From assembly GCF_025677645.1 (NCBI RefSeq), contig NZ_CP106879.1:496001-560000 (forward strand): a stretch of 64,000 nt of DNA. The letters are read 5' to 3'. Below the pieces are notes generated by a model. The model saw only the letters and a list, made by a program, of their open reading frames with translations. It made no database searches and had not been told where the DNA came from. Within the stretch, counting starts at the first letter, position 1, and each line of letters begins with the position of its first letter. Below, piece by piece: positions 18,699-31,183 of this stretch. The stretch comes from Curtobacterium poinsettiae (GTDB lineage Bacteria > Actinomycetota > Actinomycetes > Actinomycetales > Microbacteriaceae). The position numbers were made by a program, and so were the translations under genes.

Positions 18699-19844
18699 GT
18701 GAAGTTCGAGGTCAACCGGGACGTCTTCTCCGAAGCCGTCTCCTTCGCAGTGAAGCTCCTCCCGCAGCGCACGACCCTCCCGATCCTCTCGGGCGTCCTG
18801 ATCCACGCCGACGGTGATCGCCTGACGCTCTCGTCGTTCGACTACGAGGTCTCGGCGCAGACGTCCATCTCGGCCCAGATCGACGAGCCGGGCACGGTCC
18901 TGGTCTCCGGTCGCCTGCTGAACGACATCGCGAGCCGGCTGCCGAACGCCCCCGTGTCGTTCACCACCGAGGACGCGAAGATCTCCGTCTCCTGCGGTTC
19001 GGCGCACTTCACGCTGCTGTCCATGCCGGTCGAGGAGTACCCGACGCTGCCCGAGATCGGCCCGCAGACCGGTGTCATCCCCGGCGACGCGTTCTCCGAA
19101 GCGGTGTCGCAGGTCGCGGTCGCGGCCAGCCGCGACGACGTCACCCCCGTCATCACCGGCGTGCAGCTCGAGGTCGGCGACAACGACCTCTCCCTGATCG
19201 CGACGGACCGCTACCGCGTCGCCGTCCGCACCATCGCGTGGGACTCCGGCCGGGTCGGTTCGGACCCGCTGCACGCGCTGGTCCCGGCCCGCACCCTGCA
19301 GGAAGTCGGCCGCACGTTCGGTTCCGCGTCCACGGTGTCGGTGTCGATCAGCGGCAACTCCGACCGCGAGCTCATCGCGTTCCACGCCGACGACAAGACC
19401 GTGACGTCGCTGCTCATCAAGGGCAACTACCCGCCGGTCCGCCGGCTCTTCCCCGAGACCGTCAACGACCACGCGGTGATCAACACCGCGGAGCTCGTCG
19501 AGGCGGTCCGACGGGTCTCCCTCGTCCTGGAGCGCGAAGCAGCGCTCCGGTTCTCCTTCACGGTCGACGGGCTCACGCTCGAGGCGATCGGATCCGAACA
19601 AGCGCAGGCGTCAGAGTCGATCAGTGCGTTGTTGACCGGCGAGGAAACGGTGGTCTCGTTGAAGCCCGCCTTCCTCCTGGACGGGCTGAACGCGGTGCAC
19701 TCCGAGTTCGTCCGCATCTCCTTCACCAAGACGGAGAACCCCAACAAGCCGGGCCCGGTGCTGATCACCGGCCAGACTTCGCAAGAGGCCGCAGCGACCG
19801 ATGGATACCGGTACCTGCTGCAGCCGAACCTGCTGCTGCGATAG
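18699..19844 (+). CDS. dnaN: DNA polymerase III beta sliding clamp
   Basis: The ring-shaped processivity clamp of the replicative polymerase. The 381-residue product starts MKFEVNRDVFSEAVSFAVK from a GTG at 18699 with CAGGGG upstream, and shows the three-domain clamp pattern, including ILSGVLIHADGD in domain I and ATDRYRVAVRT in domain II. It ends ATDGYRYLLQPNLLLR; the final hydrophobic-proline pocket residues are as expected. It precedes gnd and recF, a common actinobacterial order. Confidence 0.97.
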   Translation: MKFEVNRDVFSEAVSFAVKLLPQRTTLPILSGVLIHADGDRLTLSSFDYEVSAQTSISAQIDEPGTVLVSGRLLNDIASRLPNAPVSFTTEDAKISVSCGSAHFTLLSMPVEEYPTLPEIGPQTGVIPGDAFSEAVSQVAVAASRDDVTPVITGVQLEVGDNDLSLIATDRYRVAVRTIAWDSGRVGSDPLHALVPARTLQEVGRTFGSASTVSVSISGNSDRELIAFHADDKTVTSLLIKGNYPPVRRLFPETVNDHAVINTAELVEAVRRVSLVLEREAALRFSFTVDGLTLEAIGSEQAQASESISALLTGEETVVSLKPAFLLDGLNAVHSEFVRISFTKTENPNKPGPVLITGQTSQEAAATDGYRYLLQPNLLLR

Positions 19845-19915
19845 GCGCAACAGGCAACCTGCGCTGGCGCACACCACCGGCAGCATCAGCGCGACGACGA
19901 ACAGAAGAGGAAATC

Positions 19916-20802
19916 ATGCACATCGGTCTTGTCGGCCTTGGTCGCATGGGCAACAACATGCGTGCCCGTCTCCGCAACGCAGGGATCGAGGTCACCGGGT
20001 ACGACGCGAACCCCGCCGTCTCCGACGTCGCCGACCTCGGCGCCCTCGCCGCTGCCCTCCCGGAGGGCAAGCGACTCGTGTGGGTCATGGTCCCGCACGG
20101 CAAGATCACCGACGACGTGATCACCGACCTGGCCGGCGTCCTCGGCGAGGGCGACCTGGTGATCGACGGCGGCAACTCGAAGTGGCTGGACGACACCAAG
20201 CACGCCGAGCAGCTCGGTGCGCGCGGCATCCGCTACATGGACGTCGGCGTCTCCGGTGGTGTCTGGGGCAAGGACAACGGGTACGGCCTCATGGTCGGCG
20301 GTGACGCCGCGGACGTCGAGTTCGCGATGCCCGTCTTCGACGCGCTGCGCCCCGAGGGTCCCCGCGAAGAAGGCTTCTCGCACGCCGGCCCGATCGGCGC
20401 CGGTCACTACGCCAAGATGGTCCACAACGGCATCGAGTACGCGATCATGCAGGCGTACGGCGAGGGCTACGAGCTCCTCGAGGCGAAGGACATCATCACC
20501 GACGTCCCCGCCGTGTTCGCCGGTTGGCAGCGTGGCACGTCGTTCGTTCCTGGCTGCTCGACCTGATGGTGCTCGCGCTGAACGAGGACCCGAAGCTGGA
20601 CGCGATCGAGGGCTACGTCGAGGACTCCGGCGAGGGCCGTTGGACCGTCGAAGAGGCCATCGAGCACGCGGTCCCGATGCCGACGATCTCGGCGTCGATC
20701 TTCGCGCGCTTTGTCTCGCGACAGGGCAGTGCTTCGCCGACGATGAAGGCCGTCGCAGCGCTCCGCAACCAGTTCGGCGGTCACGCCGTCAAGAAGTCCT
20801 AG
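19916..20802 (+). pseudogene. gnd: 6-phosphogluconate dehydrogenase (decarboxylating), broken by a one-base frameshift
   Basis: The gene encodes the short, about 295-residue bacterial 6-phosphogluconate dehydrogenase of the pentose phosphate pathway. The first frame starts MHIGLVGLGRMGNNMR with GAGGAAATC upstream, contains VIDGGNSKW and KMVHNGIEYAIMQAYGEGYELL, and then stops at about 20566 soon after GWQRGT. From about 20540 the expected continuation, VVRSWLLDLMVLALNEDP to RNQFGGHAVKKS, is in another frame. Adding one G near 20538-20540 restores GWQRGTVVRSWLLDLM and a 295-residue protein. It is either a recent inactivating deletion or a sequencing error. dnaN and recF flank it, as in Streptomyces. 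Confidence 0.9.
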
Positions 20803-20833
20803 GACTTCCCGGGGGAACCCGGACTCGGCCCGC

Positions 20834-22188
20834 GTGCACGTCGACCATCTCCAACTGACCGACTTCCGGAACTACCGGGAGGCGGACGTCGACCTCGCAC
20901 GCGGGCCGAACCTGTTCGTCGGCCGCAACGGGCAGGGTAAGACCAACCTGGTCGAGGCCATCGGGTACCTCTCCACGCTCGGCTCGCACCGCGTCCCCAC
21001 CGACGCGGCCCTCGTCCGTCAGGGGTGCGATGCCGCGATCGTCCGAGCACGGCTCTCCCACGAGGAACGCAGCATCCTCGCCGAGGTGCAGATCAACCGC
21101 ACCGGCGCGAACCGAGCGCAGGTCAACCGGTCGGCGATCAAGCCGCGGGAGCTGCCGCGCTACTGCACGAGCGTGCTCTTCGCTCCGGAGGACCTGGCCC
21201 TCGTCCGCGGTGAACCGGCCGGGCGACGCCGGATGCTCGACGAGCTGCTCGGCCAGATCGCACCGCGGATGCAGGGCGTGCTCGCCGACTACGACCGCAC
21301 GCTCCGGCAGCGGAACACCCTGCTGAAGTCGGCCCGCGCAACCGGCGCGAAGGCGAACGCCCTGTCGACGCTCGACGTCTGGGACGATCGGCTCGTCGGA
21401 CTCGGCGCCGAGATCGTCGCGGCCCGCGACCACCTGACCCGGCGGCTCGCGCCCTTCGTGGCCGACGCCTACGCGACCGTCGCCGGCGAGCACCACGACG
21501 CCTCGATCTCCGGTGTCCTGTCGATCCGCGGCGGCGACCCCGAGTCCGCGGCGGCCACCGATCCGGTGCTCGGGACCCCGGACGAGCCCGTCACGGTCGC
21601 GTCGGCAGCCGAGGCGTTCGCGGCCGCCCTGGAGCGACGTCGCCGGGACGAACTCGACCGCGGACTCACCCTCGTCGGTCCGCACCGCGACGACGTGCTG
21701 TTCCAGCTCAACGGGTTACCTGCACGCGGGTACGCGAGTCACGGCGAGTCCTGGTCCTTCGCGCTGGCGATCCAGCTCGCAAGCGCCTCGATCCTGCGTG
21801 CGGAGTCGAACCTGGGCGACCCGATCATCATCCTCGACGACGTCTTCGCCGAGCTCGACGAATCACGGCGGGAGCGGCTCGCGAACGCTGTCGCCGACTA
21901 CGAGCAGGTGCTCATCACGGCCGCGGTCTTCGGCGACGTGCCCCAGAAGCTGGCGGCGCACACGGTGCGGATCGAGGCGGGCACGATCGTGACCGACGAG
22001 GCGGACGCGACCCGGGCCTCCAGTCCGACGACGGACGTGACGGACGCGACGGAGCCGACGGACGCGACGGAGCCGACGGACGCGACGGAGCCGACGGACG
22101 CGACGGACCGGACTGCAGCGACGGACGCCGACGCCAAGGCGGACCCGACCGACGCCCCTGCCCCCACCGAAGCCGAAGCCGACGCCTG

Positions 22189-22189
<1 letters not shown>
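20834..22189 (+). CDS. recF: DNA replication and repair protein RecF
   Basis: RecF is an SMC-like ATPase that helps load RecA at gaps. The 451-residue product begins MHVDHLQLTDFRNYREADV from a GTG, has Walker A GRNGQGKT at 30 to 37, the signature near ASHGESWSFALAIQLA, and Walker B IIILDDVFAELD. Typical length is about 370 to 400; the extra C-terminus (about residue 395 onward) is a low-complexity Thr, Asp, Ala and Glu-rich tail built partly from tandem TDATEP units. It overlaps the next gene by one base. Confidence 0.95.
22040..22107 (+). repeat. 18-bp tandem repeat in the 3' end of recF
   Basis: The unit ACGGACGCGACGGAGCCG is present three times without mismatch (22040-22057, 22058-22075, 22076-22093) plus a partial fourth copy. 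It encodes repeats of TDATEP in the RecF tail and keeps the reading frame. Confidence 0.9.
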
Positions 22190-24826
<2,637 letters not shown>

Positions 24827-24940
24827 CGGCCAGGAGGCGCGGCGTGAGCCGCGTCGACCAGTCCTGACCACCTGTGGTCGCGCCCGGCGCGACCAACGGA
24901 ACCACAGCCTCCAGGCTGTCCAGAAAGGGAACGAAGCCAC

Positions 24941-27598
24941 ATGGCTGACGACAACGAGAACGGCGCCGACGAGCTGCCCGAGATCGTCCACGGCGACAGC
25001 GGGGACATCGTCGTCTCCGGTGACCGCATCTCGCAGGTCGACCTGCAGCTCGAGATGCAGCGCTCGTACCTCGACTACGCGATGTCGGTCATCGTCGGTC
25101 GTGCCCTGCCGGAGGTCCGCGACGGCCTCAAGCCGGTGCACCGCCGTGTGATCTACGCCATGTTCGACGGCGGCTACCGCCCGGACCGGGCGTTCTCGAA
25201 GTGCTCCCGCGTCGTCGGTGACGTCATGGGTCAGTTCCACCCGCACGGTGACTCCGCGATCTACGACGCCCTGGTCCGCCTGGTGCAGCCGTGGTCGCTC
25301 CGGTACCCGCTCGCGCTCGGCCAGGGCAACTTCGGTTCGCCGGGCAACGACGGCGCCGCCGCCCCGCGGTACACCGAGACGAAGATGGCGCCGCTCGCGC
25401 TCGAGATGGTCCGCGACATCGACGAGGACACCGTCGACTTCCAGGACAACTACGACGGCCGCACCCAGGAGCCGGCGATCCTGCCGGCCCGGTTCCCGAA
25501 CCTGCTCGTCAACGGGTCGGTCGGCATCGCGGTCGGCATGGCCACGAACATCCCGCCGCACAACCTGCGCGAGGTCGCCGAGGGCGCGAAGTGGGCACTC
25601 GACAACCCCGATGCCACCCGTGAGGAACTGCTCACCGCGCTCATGCAGCGCATCAAGGGCCCGGACTTCCCGACGGGTGCGCAGGTGCTCGGCACCAAGG
25701 GGATCCAGGACGCCTACCGCACCGGCCGTGGGTCGATCACCATGCGTGCCGTCGTCTCGGTGGAGGAGATCCAGGGTCGAACCTGCCTCGTCGTCACCGA
25801 GCTGCCGTACCAGGTCAACCCCGACAACCTGGCGATCAAGATCGCCGAGCTCGTCAAGGACGGCAAGCTCGCCGGTGTCGCCGACATCCGTGACGAGACC
25901 TCCGGTCGCACCGGGCAGCGCCTGGTCATCGTGCTGAAGCGCGATGCCGTCGCCAAGGTCGTCCTGAACAACCTGTACAAGCACACGCAGCTGCAGGAGA
26001 ACTTCGGCGCGAACATGCTCGCCATCGTCGACGGGGTGCCCCGCACCCTGCCGCTCGACGGCTTCATCTCGGCGTGGGTCGCGCACCAGGTCGACGTCAT
26101 CGTCCGCCGCACGCAGTTCCGTCTGCGCGAGGCCGAGAAGCGTGCCCACATCCTGCGCGGCTACCTGGCTGCGCTGGACGCCCTCGACGAGGTCATCGCG
26201 CTCATCCGTCGCTCGCCCGACGTCGAAGAGGCCCGCACCGGCCTGATGGACCTGCTGTCCGTCGACGAGATCCAGGCGCGCGCGATCCTCGAGCTGCAGC
26301 TCCGTCGTCTCGCCGCCCTCGAGCGGCAGAAGATCCACGACGAGGCCGAGGAACTCGAGCGCAAGATCGCCGACTTCCAGGACATCCTCGGTTCGGAGAG
26401 CCGTCAGCGCTCGATCATCCGTGACGAGCTGAGCGAGATCGTCGACCGCTTCGGCGACGACCGACGCACCGAGATCATGCTCGGCTACGACGGCGACATG
26501 TCGATGGAAGACCTGATCCCCGAAGAGGAGATGGTCGTCACCATCACCCGTGGTGGTTACGTCAAGCGCACGCGAAGCGACCAGTACCGCTCGCAGCACC
26601 GCGGCGGCCGGGGTGTCCGCGGTGCTCAGCTCCGCGCCGACGACATCGTCGAGCACTTCTTCGTCACGACGACGCACCACTGGCTCCTGTTCCTCACCGA
26701 CCAGGGCCGGGTCTACCGCGCCAAGGCGTACGAGCTGCAGGAAGCCGGCCGCGACGCGAAGGGCCAGCACGTCGCGAACCTGCTCGCGATGCAGCCCGAC
26801 GAGCAGATCCAGCAGGTGCTCGACATCCGCGACTACGAGGTCGCGCAGTACCTCGTGCTCGCGACCGAGCACGGCCTGGTGAAGAAGACCGCGCTCACCG
26901 AGTACGACACGAACCGCACCGGCGGCATCATCGCGATCAACCTGCGCGACGGCGACAAGCTCCGTCAGGCGCTGCTCGTCGACGAGCACGACGACCTGCT
27001 CCTGGTGTCCCGCCAGGGCATGTCGCTCCGGTTCACGGCGACGAACGACACCCTGCGCCCGATGGGTCGTTCGACCTCGGGTGTGAAGGGCATGTCCTTC
27101 CGCGACGGCGACTCGCTGCTCGCGGCCCGGGTCGTCTCCGATGACGGCTTCGTCTGGGTGATGACCGAGGGAGGCTACGCCAAGCGCACCGCGGTCGACC
27201 AGTACCGGGTGCAGGGCCGTGGTGGCCTGGGCATCAAGGTTGCCAAGTTGGCGGTCGACCGAGGCGATCTTGTGGGCGCTCTCATCGTCGGCGAGGACGA
27301 CGAGGTGCTCGTCGTGCTGCAATCGGGCAAGGTGGTAAGGTCTGCCGTGGCCGAGGTCCCTGCCAAGGGCCGTGACACGATGGGCGTCGTCTTCGCGAGG
27401 TTCGCGGAGAACGACCGGATCATCGCGGTGGCCCGGAACACCGAGCGGAACCTGGACGACCAGGACGACGCCGAGATCGAGCCCGCGGGCCCGGTGGAGA
27501 CGGTCAGCCCAGCCGAAGCGGCCCCGGATTCCACTGATCCCATCGACACCGAGCCCGTCGCAGACGAGGCCGGAGAGGACCAGTCAAGCAATGAGTAG
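24941..27598 (+). CDS. gyrA: DNA gyrase subunit A
   Basis: The DNA cleavage and wrapping subunit of gyrase. The 885-residue protein has the winged-helix region with [14 protein letters not shown], where Ser105 and Asp109 correspond to the quinolone-resistance hot spots and are wild-type-like. The catalytic tyrosine is Tyr144 in [13 protein letters not shown]. Six C-terminal blades follow, including RGVRGAQL (the GyrA-box region) and the repeated G-x-x-K-R-T motifs. An acidic tail of about 40 residues ends the protein. AAGGGA precedes the ATG. Confidence 0.97.
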   Translation: MADDNENGADELPEIVHGDSGDIVVSGDRISQVDLQLEMQRSYLDYAMSVIVGRALPEVRDGLKPVHRRVIYAMFDGGYRPDRAFSKCSRVVGDVMGQFHPHGDSAIYDALVRLVQPWSLRYPLALGQGNFGSPGNDGAAAPRYTETKMAPLALEMVRDIDEDTVDFQDNYDGRTQEPAILPARFPNLLVNGSVGIAVGMATNIPPHNLREVAEGAKWALDNPDATREELLTALMQRIKGPDFPTGAQVLGTKGIQDAYRTGRGSITMRAVVSVEEIQGRTCLVVTELPYQVNPDNLAIKIAELVKDGKLAGVADIRDETSGRTGQRLVIVLKRDAVAKVVLNNLYKHTQLQENFGANMLAIVDGVPRTLPLDGFISAWVAHQVDVIVRRTQFRLREAEKRAHILRGYLAALDALDEVIALIRRSPDVEEARTGLMDLLSVDEIQARAILELQLRRLAALERQKIHDEAEELERKIADFQDILGSESRQRSIIRDELSEIVDRFGDDRRTEIMLGYDGDMSMEDLIPEEEMVVTITRGGYVKRTRSDQYRSQHRGGRGVRGAQLRADDIVEHFFVTTTHHWLLFLTDQGRVYRAKAYELQEAGRDAKGQHVANLLAMQPDEQIQQVLDIRDYEVAQYLVLATEHGLVKKTALTEYDTNRTGGIIAINLRDGDKLRQALLVDEHDDLLLVSRQGMSLRFTATNDTLRPMGRSTSGVKGMSFRDGDSLLAARVVSDDGFVWVMTEGGYAKRTAVDQYRVQGRGGLGIKVAKLAVDRGDLVGALIVGEDDEVLVVLQSGKVVRSAVAEVPAKGRDTMGVVFARFAENDRIIAVARNTERNLDDQDDAEIEPAGPVETVSPAEAAPDSTDPIDTEPVADEAGEDQSSNE

Positions 27599-27998
27599 TG
27601 TCGCCGAGAAGCTCCAGAAGAAGGCGAAGCGTCCCGTCGGCACCCGCCAGGTGCGGTTGCGACTGGTCTACGTCGACTTCTGGTCGATGGTGAAGCTGAG
27701 CTTCCTCATCGCCCTGGCCGGCAGCATCGTGATCGTGGTCGCCACGGCACTGGTGTGGGTCATCCTGAACCAGACGGGTGTGTTCACCCAGGTCGACGCC
27801 CTGTTGAAGGACGTGACCGGTCAGAACAGTTACTCGATCATGGACCAGTTCTCGCTGGGCCAGGTCCTCGGGTTCTCCATCGTCGTGGGCATCCTCAACG
27901 TGGTCGTCGGCACCGTGCTCGGCGCCATCGTGAGCGTGCTCTACAACCTCAGTGTTCGGATCACGGGCGGTCTGCTCGTGGGCTTCACGAACAACTGA
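27591..27998 (+). CDS. DUF3566 transmembrane protein
   Basis: A 135-residue membrane protein with two hydrophobic segments (about residues 38 to 62 and 92 to 118) and an N-terminal basic stretch. The order gyrA then DUF3566 protein is standard in actinobacteria; the function is not established. The ATG at 27591 overlaps the gyrA end by eight bases, with GGAGAGGA upstream, so translation is coupled to gyrA. Confidence 0.92.
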   Translation: MSSVAEKLQKKAKRPVGTRQVRLRLVYVDFWSMVKLSFLIALAGSIVIVVATALVWVILNQTGVFTQVDALLKDVTGQNSYSIMDQFSLGQVLGFSIVVGILNVVVGTVLGAIVSVLYNLSVRITGGLLVGFTNN

Positions 27999-28073
27999 CA
28001 CACCCGGGTCGGATGGGCCCACTGCTCGATTTCGTTCCGACGAGATCGTACGGTAGGCTTTCATCCGGTCTGA

Positions 28074-28150
28074 GGGGCTATAGCTCAGGCGGTTAGAGCG
28101 CTTCGCTGATAACGAAGAGGTCCAAGGTTCAAGTCCTTGTAGCCCCACCA
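28074..28150 (+). tRNA. tRNA-Ile (GAT)
   Basis: The acceptor stem GGGGCTA pairs with TAGCCCC, the anticodon loop is CTGATAA with anticodon GAT, and the T arm is AGGTTCAAGTCCTT. The 3' CCA is encoded (28148-28150). A TAGGCT hexamer near 28054 could be its -10 element. Its place just after gyrA, next to tRNA-Ala, is shared with Mycobacterium. Confidence 0.97.
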
Positions 28151-28206
28151 GTTCTCCGGAACACCACGACAATTCCATCCCGTCACCGATCACCTCGGTG
28201 GCACTC

Positions 28207-28279
28207 GGGGCCTTAGCTCAGTTGGTAGAGCGCCTGCTTTGCAAGCAGGATGTCGGGAGTTCGATTCTCCCAGGCTCCA
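28207..28279 (+). tRNA. tRNA-Ala (TGC)
   Basis: The acceptor stem GGGGCCT pairs with AGGCTCC, the anticodon arm CCTGC-TTTGCAA-GCAGG gives anticodon TGC, and the D arm begins TAGCTCAGTTGG. CCA is not encoded. Confidence 0.97.
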
Positions 28280-28694
28280 CTCGCATCAGCCCCTGGTTGC
28301 CGACTTCGTCGTCTGCCCAGGGGCTTCGTTCTGTGCCCGTGCGCGCCGCCGCCCCTGCGGCGCGATCGTCGGGGGGGGCGTCGCCGTGTTCGTCTGCGCG
28401 CCTTCGGCGACGCGCCGCTCCGCGATTGCTGCGTCCGGCACTCGCCACGCCGCGTCATCTTCGTCGAGTGGTCACGACATGCCGCGTGCCGTTCGCCGAG
28501 GTGGCTGGAACTGTCGTCTGCGCGCTGTCCGGGCGACAGGTTGCGACCTCTCGGTCGCTGGCGGGGGGGCGCGTTGCGTGAGCGCGTGGCGGACGGGAGG
28601 CGCGGTGGCGGGCCGGCGCGTGCCTCCAGGCAGATGGATGGGTGCGTTCAGAGCAGGCGGCGGGCGGGTGCACGAACGTCAGGACCCGGGAACG
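28280..28694. other. Gene-free gap after tRNA-Ala
   Basis: About 415 bp of very GC-rich DNA. All open frames have a composition unlike the neighbouring genes. A hairpin around GCGCCGCC and GCGGCGC (near 28345) may end the tRNA transcript. Confidence 0.55.
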
Positions 28695-28728
28695 ACGAAG
28701 GGCCCCGGCGACAGCCGGGGCCCTTCGT
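28695..28728 (-). terminator. Hairpin terminator downstream of the 191-residue hypothetical gene
   Basis: A perfect 15-bp stem (28695-28709 with 28714-28728) encloses a GACA loop, 13 bp beyond the stop of the minus-strand gene at 28742. It can serve both strands. Confidence 0.8.
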
Positions 28729-28741
28729 ACGAACCGGGAGG

Positions 28742-29317
28742 TCAGGCGGCGGGCTTCTCCGCCGTGTCAGCGTCGTCGGCGACCCAGAGGTCGTCGTCGG
28801 CGCGGAGCGTCTGGTACGCGGCGTACGCAGCACCGGCGACGGCGACGACGCCGACGATGATGAGTGCGACTCCGCCGAAGCCGAGACCCTTCTTCTGCTG
28901 CGACGGGACGTACTTCGCAGCAGCCTTCTTCGCGCTCTTGCTCTTCTTCTGCGCGTTCTTCACGATCTTCTTGACCCGGGGGTCCTTCGCGAGGTCGGTC
29001 ACACTCAGCACCGAACCGGCGGTCGAGACGAGTCCGGGGACCACCTCGGACTGGAACTTGTGCGAAGCGCTCTGCGCTGCCGAGGTGGCAGCGTGCACGC
29101 CGGTCGCGAACGCGGGACGGATCCCGTTGTCGATTGCGTTCTGCACCCGGGGTGCGATGTCCTTGCGAGCTGCGTCCGCGGCGTTCGACCGGGCCTCGGC
29201 CAGGATCGCGTTCGCGTGCTCGAGGACCTTGCGCTGCTCGCCGAGGAGCGAGGCGGTCTGGCCCTTGAGCTTCTTGATCTGCTTCCGACGCTTTCGCGGG
29301 ATCTCGATCGTCGTCAT
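28742..29317 (-). CDS. Hypothetical protein with one C-terminal membrane helix
   Basis: A 191-residue protein I cannot name. It starts with a basic helix (IPRKRRKQIKKLK), continues with long amphipathic helices rich in Ala, Asn and charged residues (about 20 to 140), a Lys and Ala-rich basic stretch, and one membrane segment (GVALIIVGVVAVAGAAYAAY, about 150 to 172), then an acidic tail. It could be a single-pass protein with a cytoplasmic coiled domain. The ATG at 29317 has GGAGG six bases upstream. It is divergent from ppiA. Confidence 0.8.
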   Translation of the reverse strand: MTTIEIPRKRRKQIKKLKGQTASLLGEQRKVLEHANAILAEARSNAADAARKDIAPRVQNAIDNGIRPAFATGVHAATSAAQSASHKFQSEVVPGLVSTAGSVLSVTDLAKDPRVKKIVKNAQKKSKSAKKAAAKYVPSQQKKGLGFGGVALIIVGVVAVAGAAYAAYQTLRADDDLWVADDADTAEKPAA

Positions 29318-29432
29318 CTGGTACCTCCATCGGATCGGCGTGACCCCATCCTGCCACCACACTGCCTGACAGGTCACGGAACCGCAGCTGTGCAATCCGT
29401 CCGCGGTCAGGAGTACATGCGAGAATCGGAAC

Positions 29433-29972
29433 ATGTCTCTGCACACCGCTGTCGCAACGATCCACACCAACAAGGGCGACATCCGCGTCAACCTGTTCGG
29501 CAACCACGCACCGAAGACCGTCAAGAACTTCGTCGACCTCGCCACGGGCCAGCAGGAGTGGACCCATCCCGGCACGGGCAAGGTCTCGACCGACAAGCTC
29601 TACGACGGCGTGATCTTCCACCGCATCATCAAGGACTTCATGATCCAGGGCGGCGACCCGCTCGGCCAGGGCATCGGTGGCCCCGGGTACCGCTTCGACG
29701 ACGAGATCTCCCCGGAGCTCACGTTCCAGAACCCCTACATCTTCGCCATGGCGAACGCCGGCATCCAGGGCGGCCGCGGCACCAACGGTTCGCAGTTCTT
29801 CATCACCACGGTGGCGACGCCGTGGCTGCAGGGCAAGCACACCATCTTCGGTGAGGTCGCCGACGACGAGTCCCGCGCGGTCGTCGACGCGATCGAGGGC
29901 GTCCCGACCGACGGTCGTGACAAGCCCGTCGAGGACGTCGTCATCCAGAGCATCGACGTCGAAGGCGTCTGA
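29433..29972 (+). CDS. ppiA: Peptidyl-prolyl cis-trans isomerase, cyclophilin type
   Basis: A 179-residue cytoplasmic cyclophilin (no signal peptide). Diagnostic residues are in FHRIIKDFMIQGGDP (active-site Arg and Gln) and in NGSQFFITTVATPWLQGKHTIFG, which holds the conserved Phe, Trp and His. It accelerates proline isomerisation in protein folding. The ATG follows a short GGAAC, and the rhomboid gene begins 8 bp later, suggesting one transcript. The ppiA-rhomboid order near gyrA is shared with Mycobacterium. Confidence 0.95.
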   Translation: MSLHTAVATIHTNKGDIRVNLFGNHAPKTVKNFVDLATGQQEWTHPGTGKVSTDKLYDGVIFHRIIKDFMIQGGDPLGQGIGGPGYRFDDEISPELTFQNPYIFAMANAGIQGGRGTNGSQFFITTVATPWLQGKHTIFGEVADDESRAVVDAIEGVPTDGRDKPVEDVVIQSIDVEGV

Positions 29973-29979
29973 CCCGCAC

Positions 29980-30834
29980 GTGACCGACCAGGCGTACAAC
30001 CCGAACAACACCTGCTACCGGCATCCGGACCGGCAGAGCTTCGTGCTCTGCCAGCGCTGTGGGCGGACGATCTGCCCGGAGTGCCAGACGCCGGCGGCAG
30101 TCGGGGTGCACTGCCCGGAGTGCGTGCGTGAACAGCGCGCACAGTTCGCAGCGAACCGCCGAGCGTCCGGAGCCCCCAGCGGGTTCACGGTCGCTCGGCG
30201 GCGTTTCGCCATGCTCGACCAGAAGGGCACGACCGTCATCGTGGCGATCACGGTGGCGATCTGGTTGCTCGACCAGGTCAGCGGGCGGTTCTTCACGAGC
30301 TTGCTCGCCTACAACTCGTTCCTGCTGCCGACGCAGCCCTGGCGTGTGGTGACCTCGCTGTTCGTGCACTCGGGCATCTTCCACATCCTGTTCAACATGT
30401 GGGCGCTCTGGATCTTCGGTCGCATGCTCGAGAACATGCTCGGTACCTGGCGGTTCGTGGCCCTGTACTTCATCACGGGGATCTTCGGGTCCATGCTCGT
30501 CACCTTCCTGGCGCCGGGGACGACCGTGCTGGGTGCTTCGGGTGCGATCTTCGGGCTGTTCGCCGCGTTCTTCGTGCTGCAGCGCAGCCTGGGGAACAAC
30601 GCCGTGCAGCTCCTCGTGCTCATGGGACTGAACCTGGTCATCGGGTTCCTGCCCGGCGTCAACATCTCGTGGCAGGCGCACGTCGGCGGCATCATCGGCG
30701 GCTTCCTGATGGGCTTCGTCTTCGCACAGACGCGCAACATCCGGAAGCGTCCGCTGCAGATCGCGCTGATCATCGGCGCGGCGGTGCTCGGCATCGCGCT
30801 CACCGCCGTGGGGTACGCGGTCACGATCGGCTGA
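29980..30834 (+). CDS. Rhomboid family intramembrane serine protease
   Basis: A 284-residue membrane protease. The N-terminus carries a small zinc-binding module with four C-x2-C or C-x-H pairs (CQRCGRTICPEC and HCPEC, residues about 12 to 48). Six to seven membrane helices follow, with the catalytic Ser in GASGAIFG and the His in WQAHVGGIIGG, plus HILFNMWALWIFG (the H-x-x-x-N oxyanion helix). It starts with GTG at 29980, just after ppiA. Substrates are unknown. Confidence 0.93.
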   Translation: MTDQAYNPNNTCYRHPDRQSFVLCQRCGRTICPECQTPAAVGVHCPECVREQRAQFAANRRASGAPSGFTVARRRFAMLDQKGTTVIVAITVAIWLLDQVSGRFFTSLLAYNSFLLPTQPWRVVTSLFVHSGIFHILFNMWALWIFGRMLENMLGTWRFVALYFITGIFGSMLVTFLAPGTTVLGASGAIFGLFAAFFVLQRSLGNNAVQLLVLMGLNLVIGFLPGVNISWQAHVGGIIGGFLMGFVFAQTRNIRKRPLQIALIIGAAVLGIALTAVGYAVTIG

Positions 30835-30852
30835 CACCGCCACGACGCTCCC

Positions 30853-30885
30853 CGAACGCCCCGTCGCACTGCGGCGGGGCGTTCG
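30853..30885 (+). terminator. Hairpin terminator after the rhomboid gene
   Basis: A 15-bp stem (30853-30867 with 30871-30885, one G-T pair) closes an ACT loop and is followed by TCGTT. It lies 18 bp after the stop. Confidence 0.8.
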
Positions 30886-30912
30886 TCGTTCCCAGGGCTG
30901 TCCGTGTCCTGC

Positions 30913-31124
30913 TCATCCACAGCTGTCCACAGCGCTGCTGCGGGTTATCCACAGGTGTGGAGAAGTCGGTGAGTTACACCAGTGTGATTATCCCCACTGT
31001 GGAATCGGTTGTGGATAACTCCGGGGTCGGGGTGTGGATGACGGTGTGGAGAGTGGGGAGAAGTGTGGACAACGGCCGGATCCTCGAGGATGTGCGTTCC
31101 CGGAACGCCCGCGCTTGTGGAGAA
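30913..31124. other. Dense cluster of DnaA-box-like sequences between rhomboid and crgA genes
   Basis: About eleven boxes lie within 212 bp. Perfect ones are TTATCCACA (30945-30953), TGTGGATAA (31010-31018) and TGTGGACAA (31064-31072). Single or double mismatches occur at 30913-30921, 30923-30931, 30956-30964, 30988-30996, 30998-31006, 31033-31041, 31045-31053 and 31116-31124. Boxes left of 31000 mostly read TTATCCACA, those to the right mostly the reverse complement, so the cluster is roughly divergent about its centre. No gene occupies the gap. It could be a DnaA-titrating or origin-accessory site. Confidence 0.8.
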
Positions 31125-31127
31125 CGA

Positions 31128-31163
31128 CGACGCCCGCCGCACCTTGTGGTGCGACGGGCGTCG
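31128..31163 (-). terminator. Hairpin terminator after crgA
   Basis: A 16-bp stem (31128-31143 with 31148-31163, one mismatch) closes a TTGT loop, about 20 bp beyond the crgA stop. Confidence 0.75.
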
Positions 31164-31183
31164 GGGGAACAGCGAGCTGGAGG

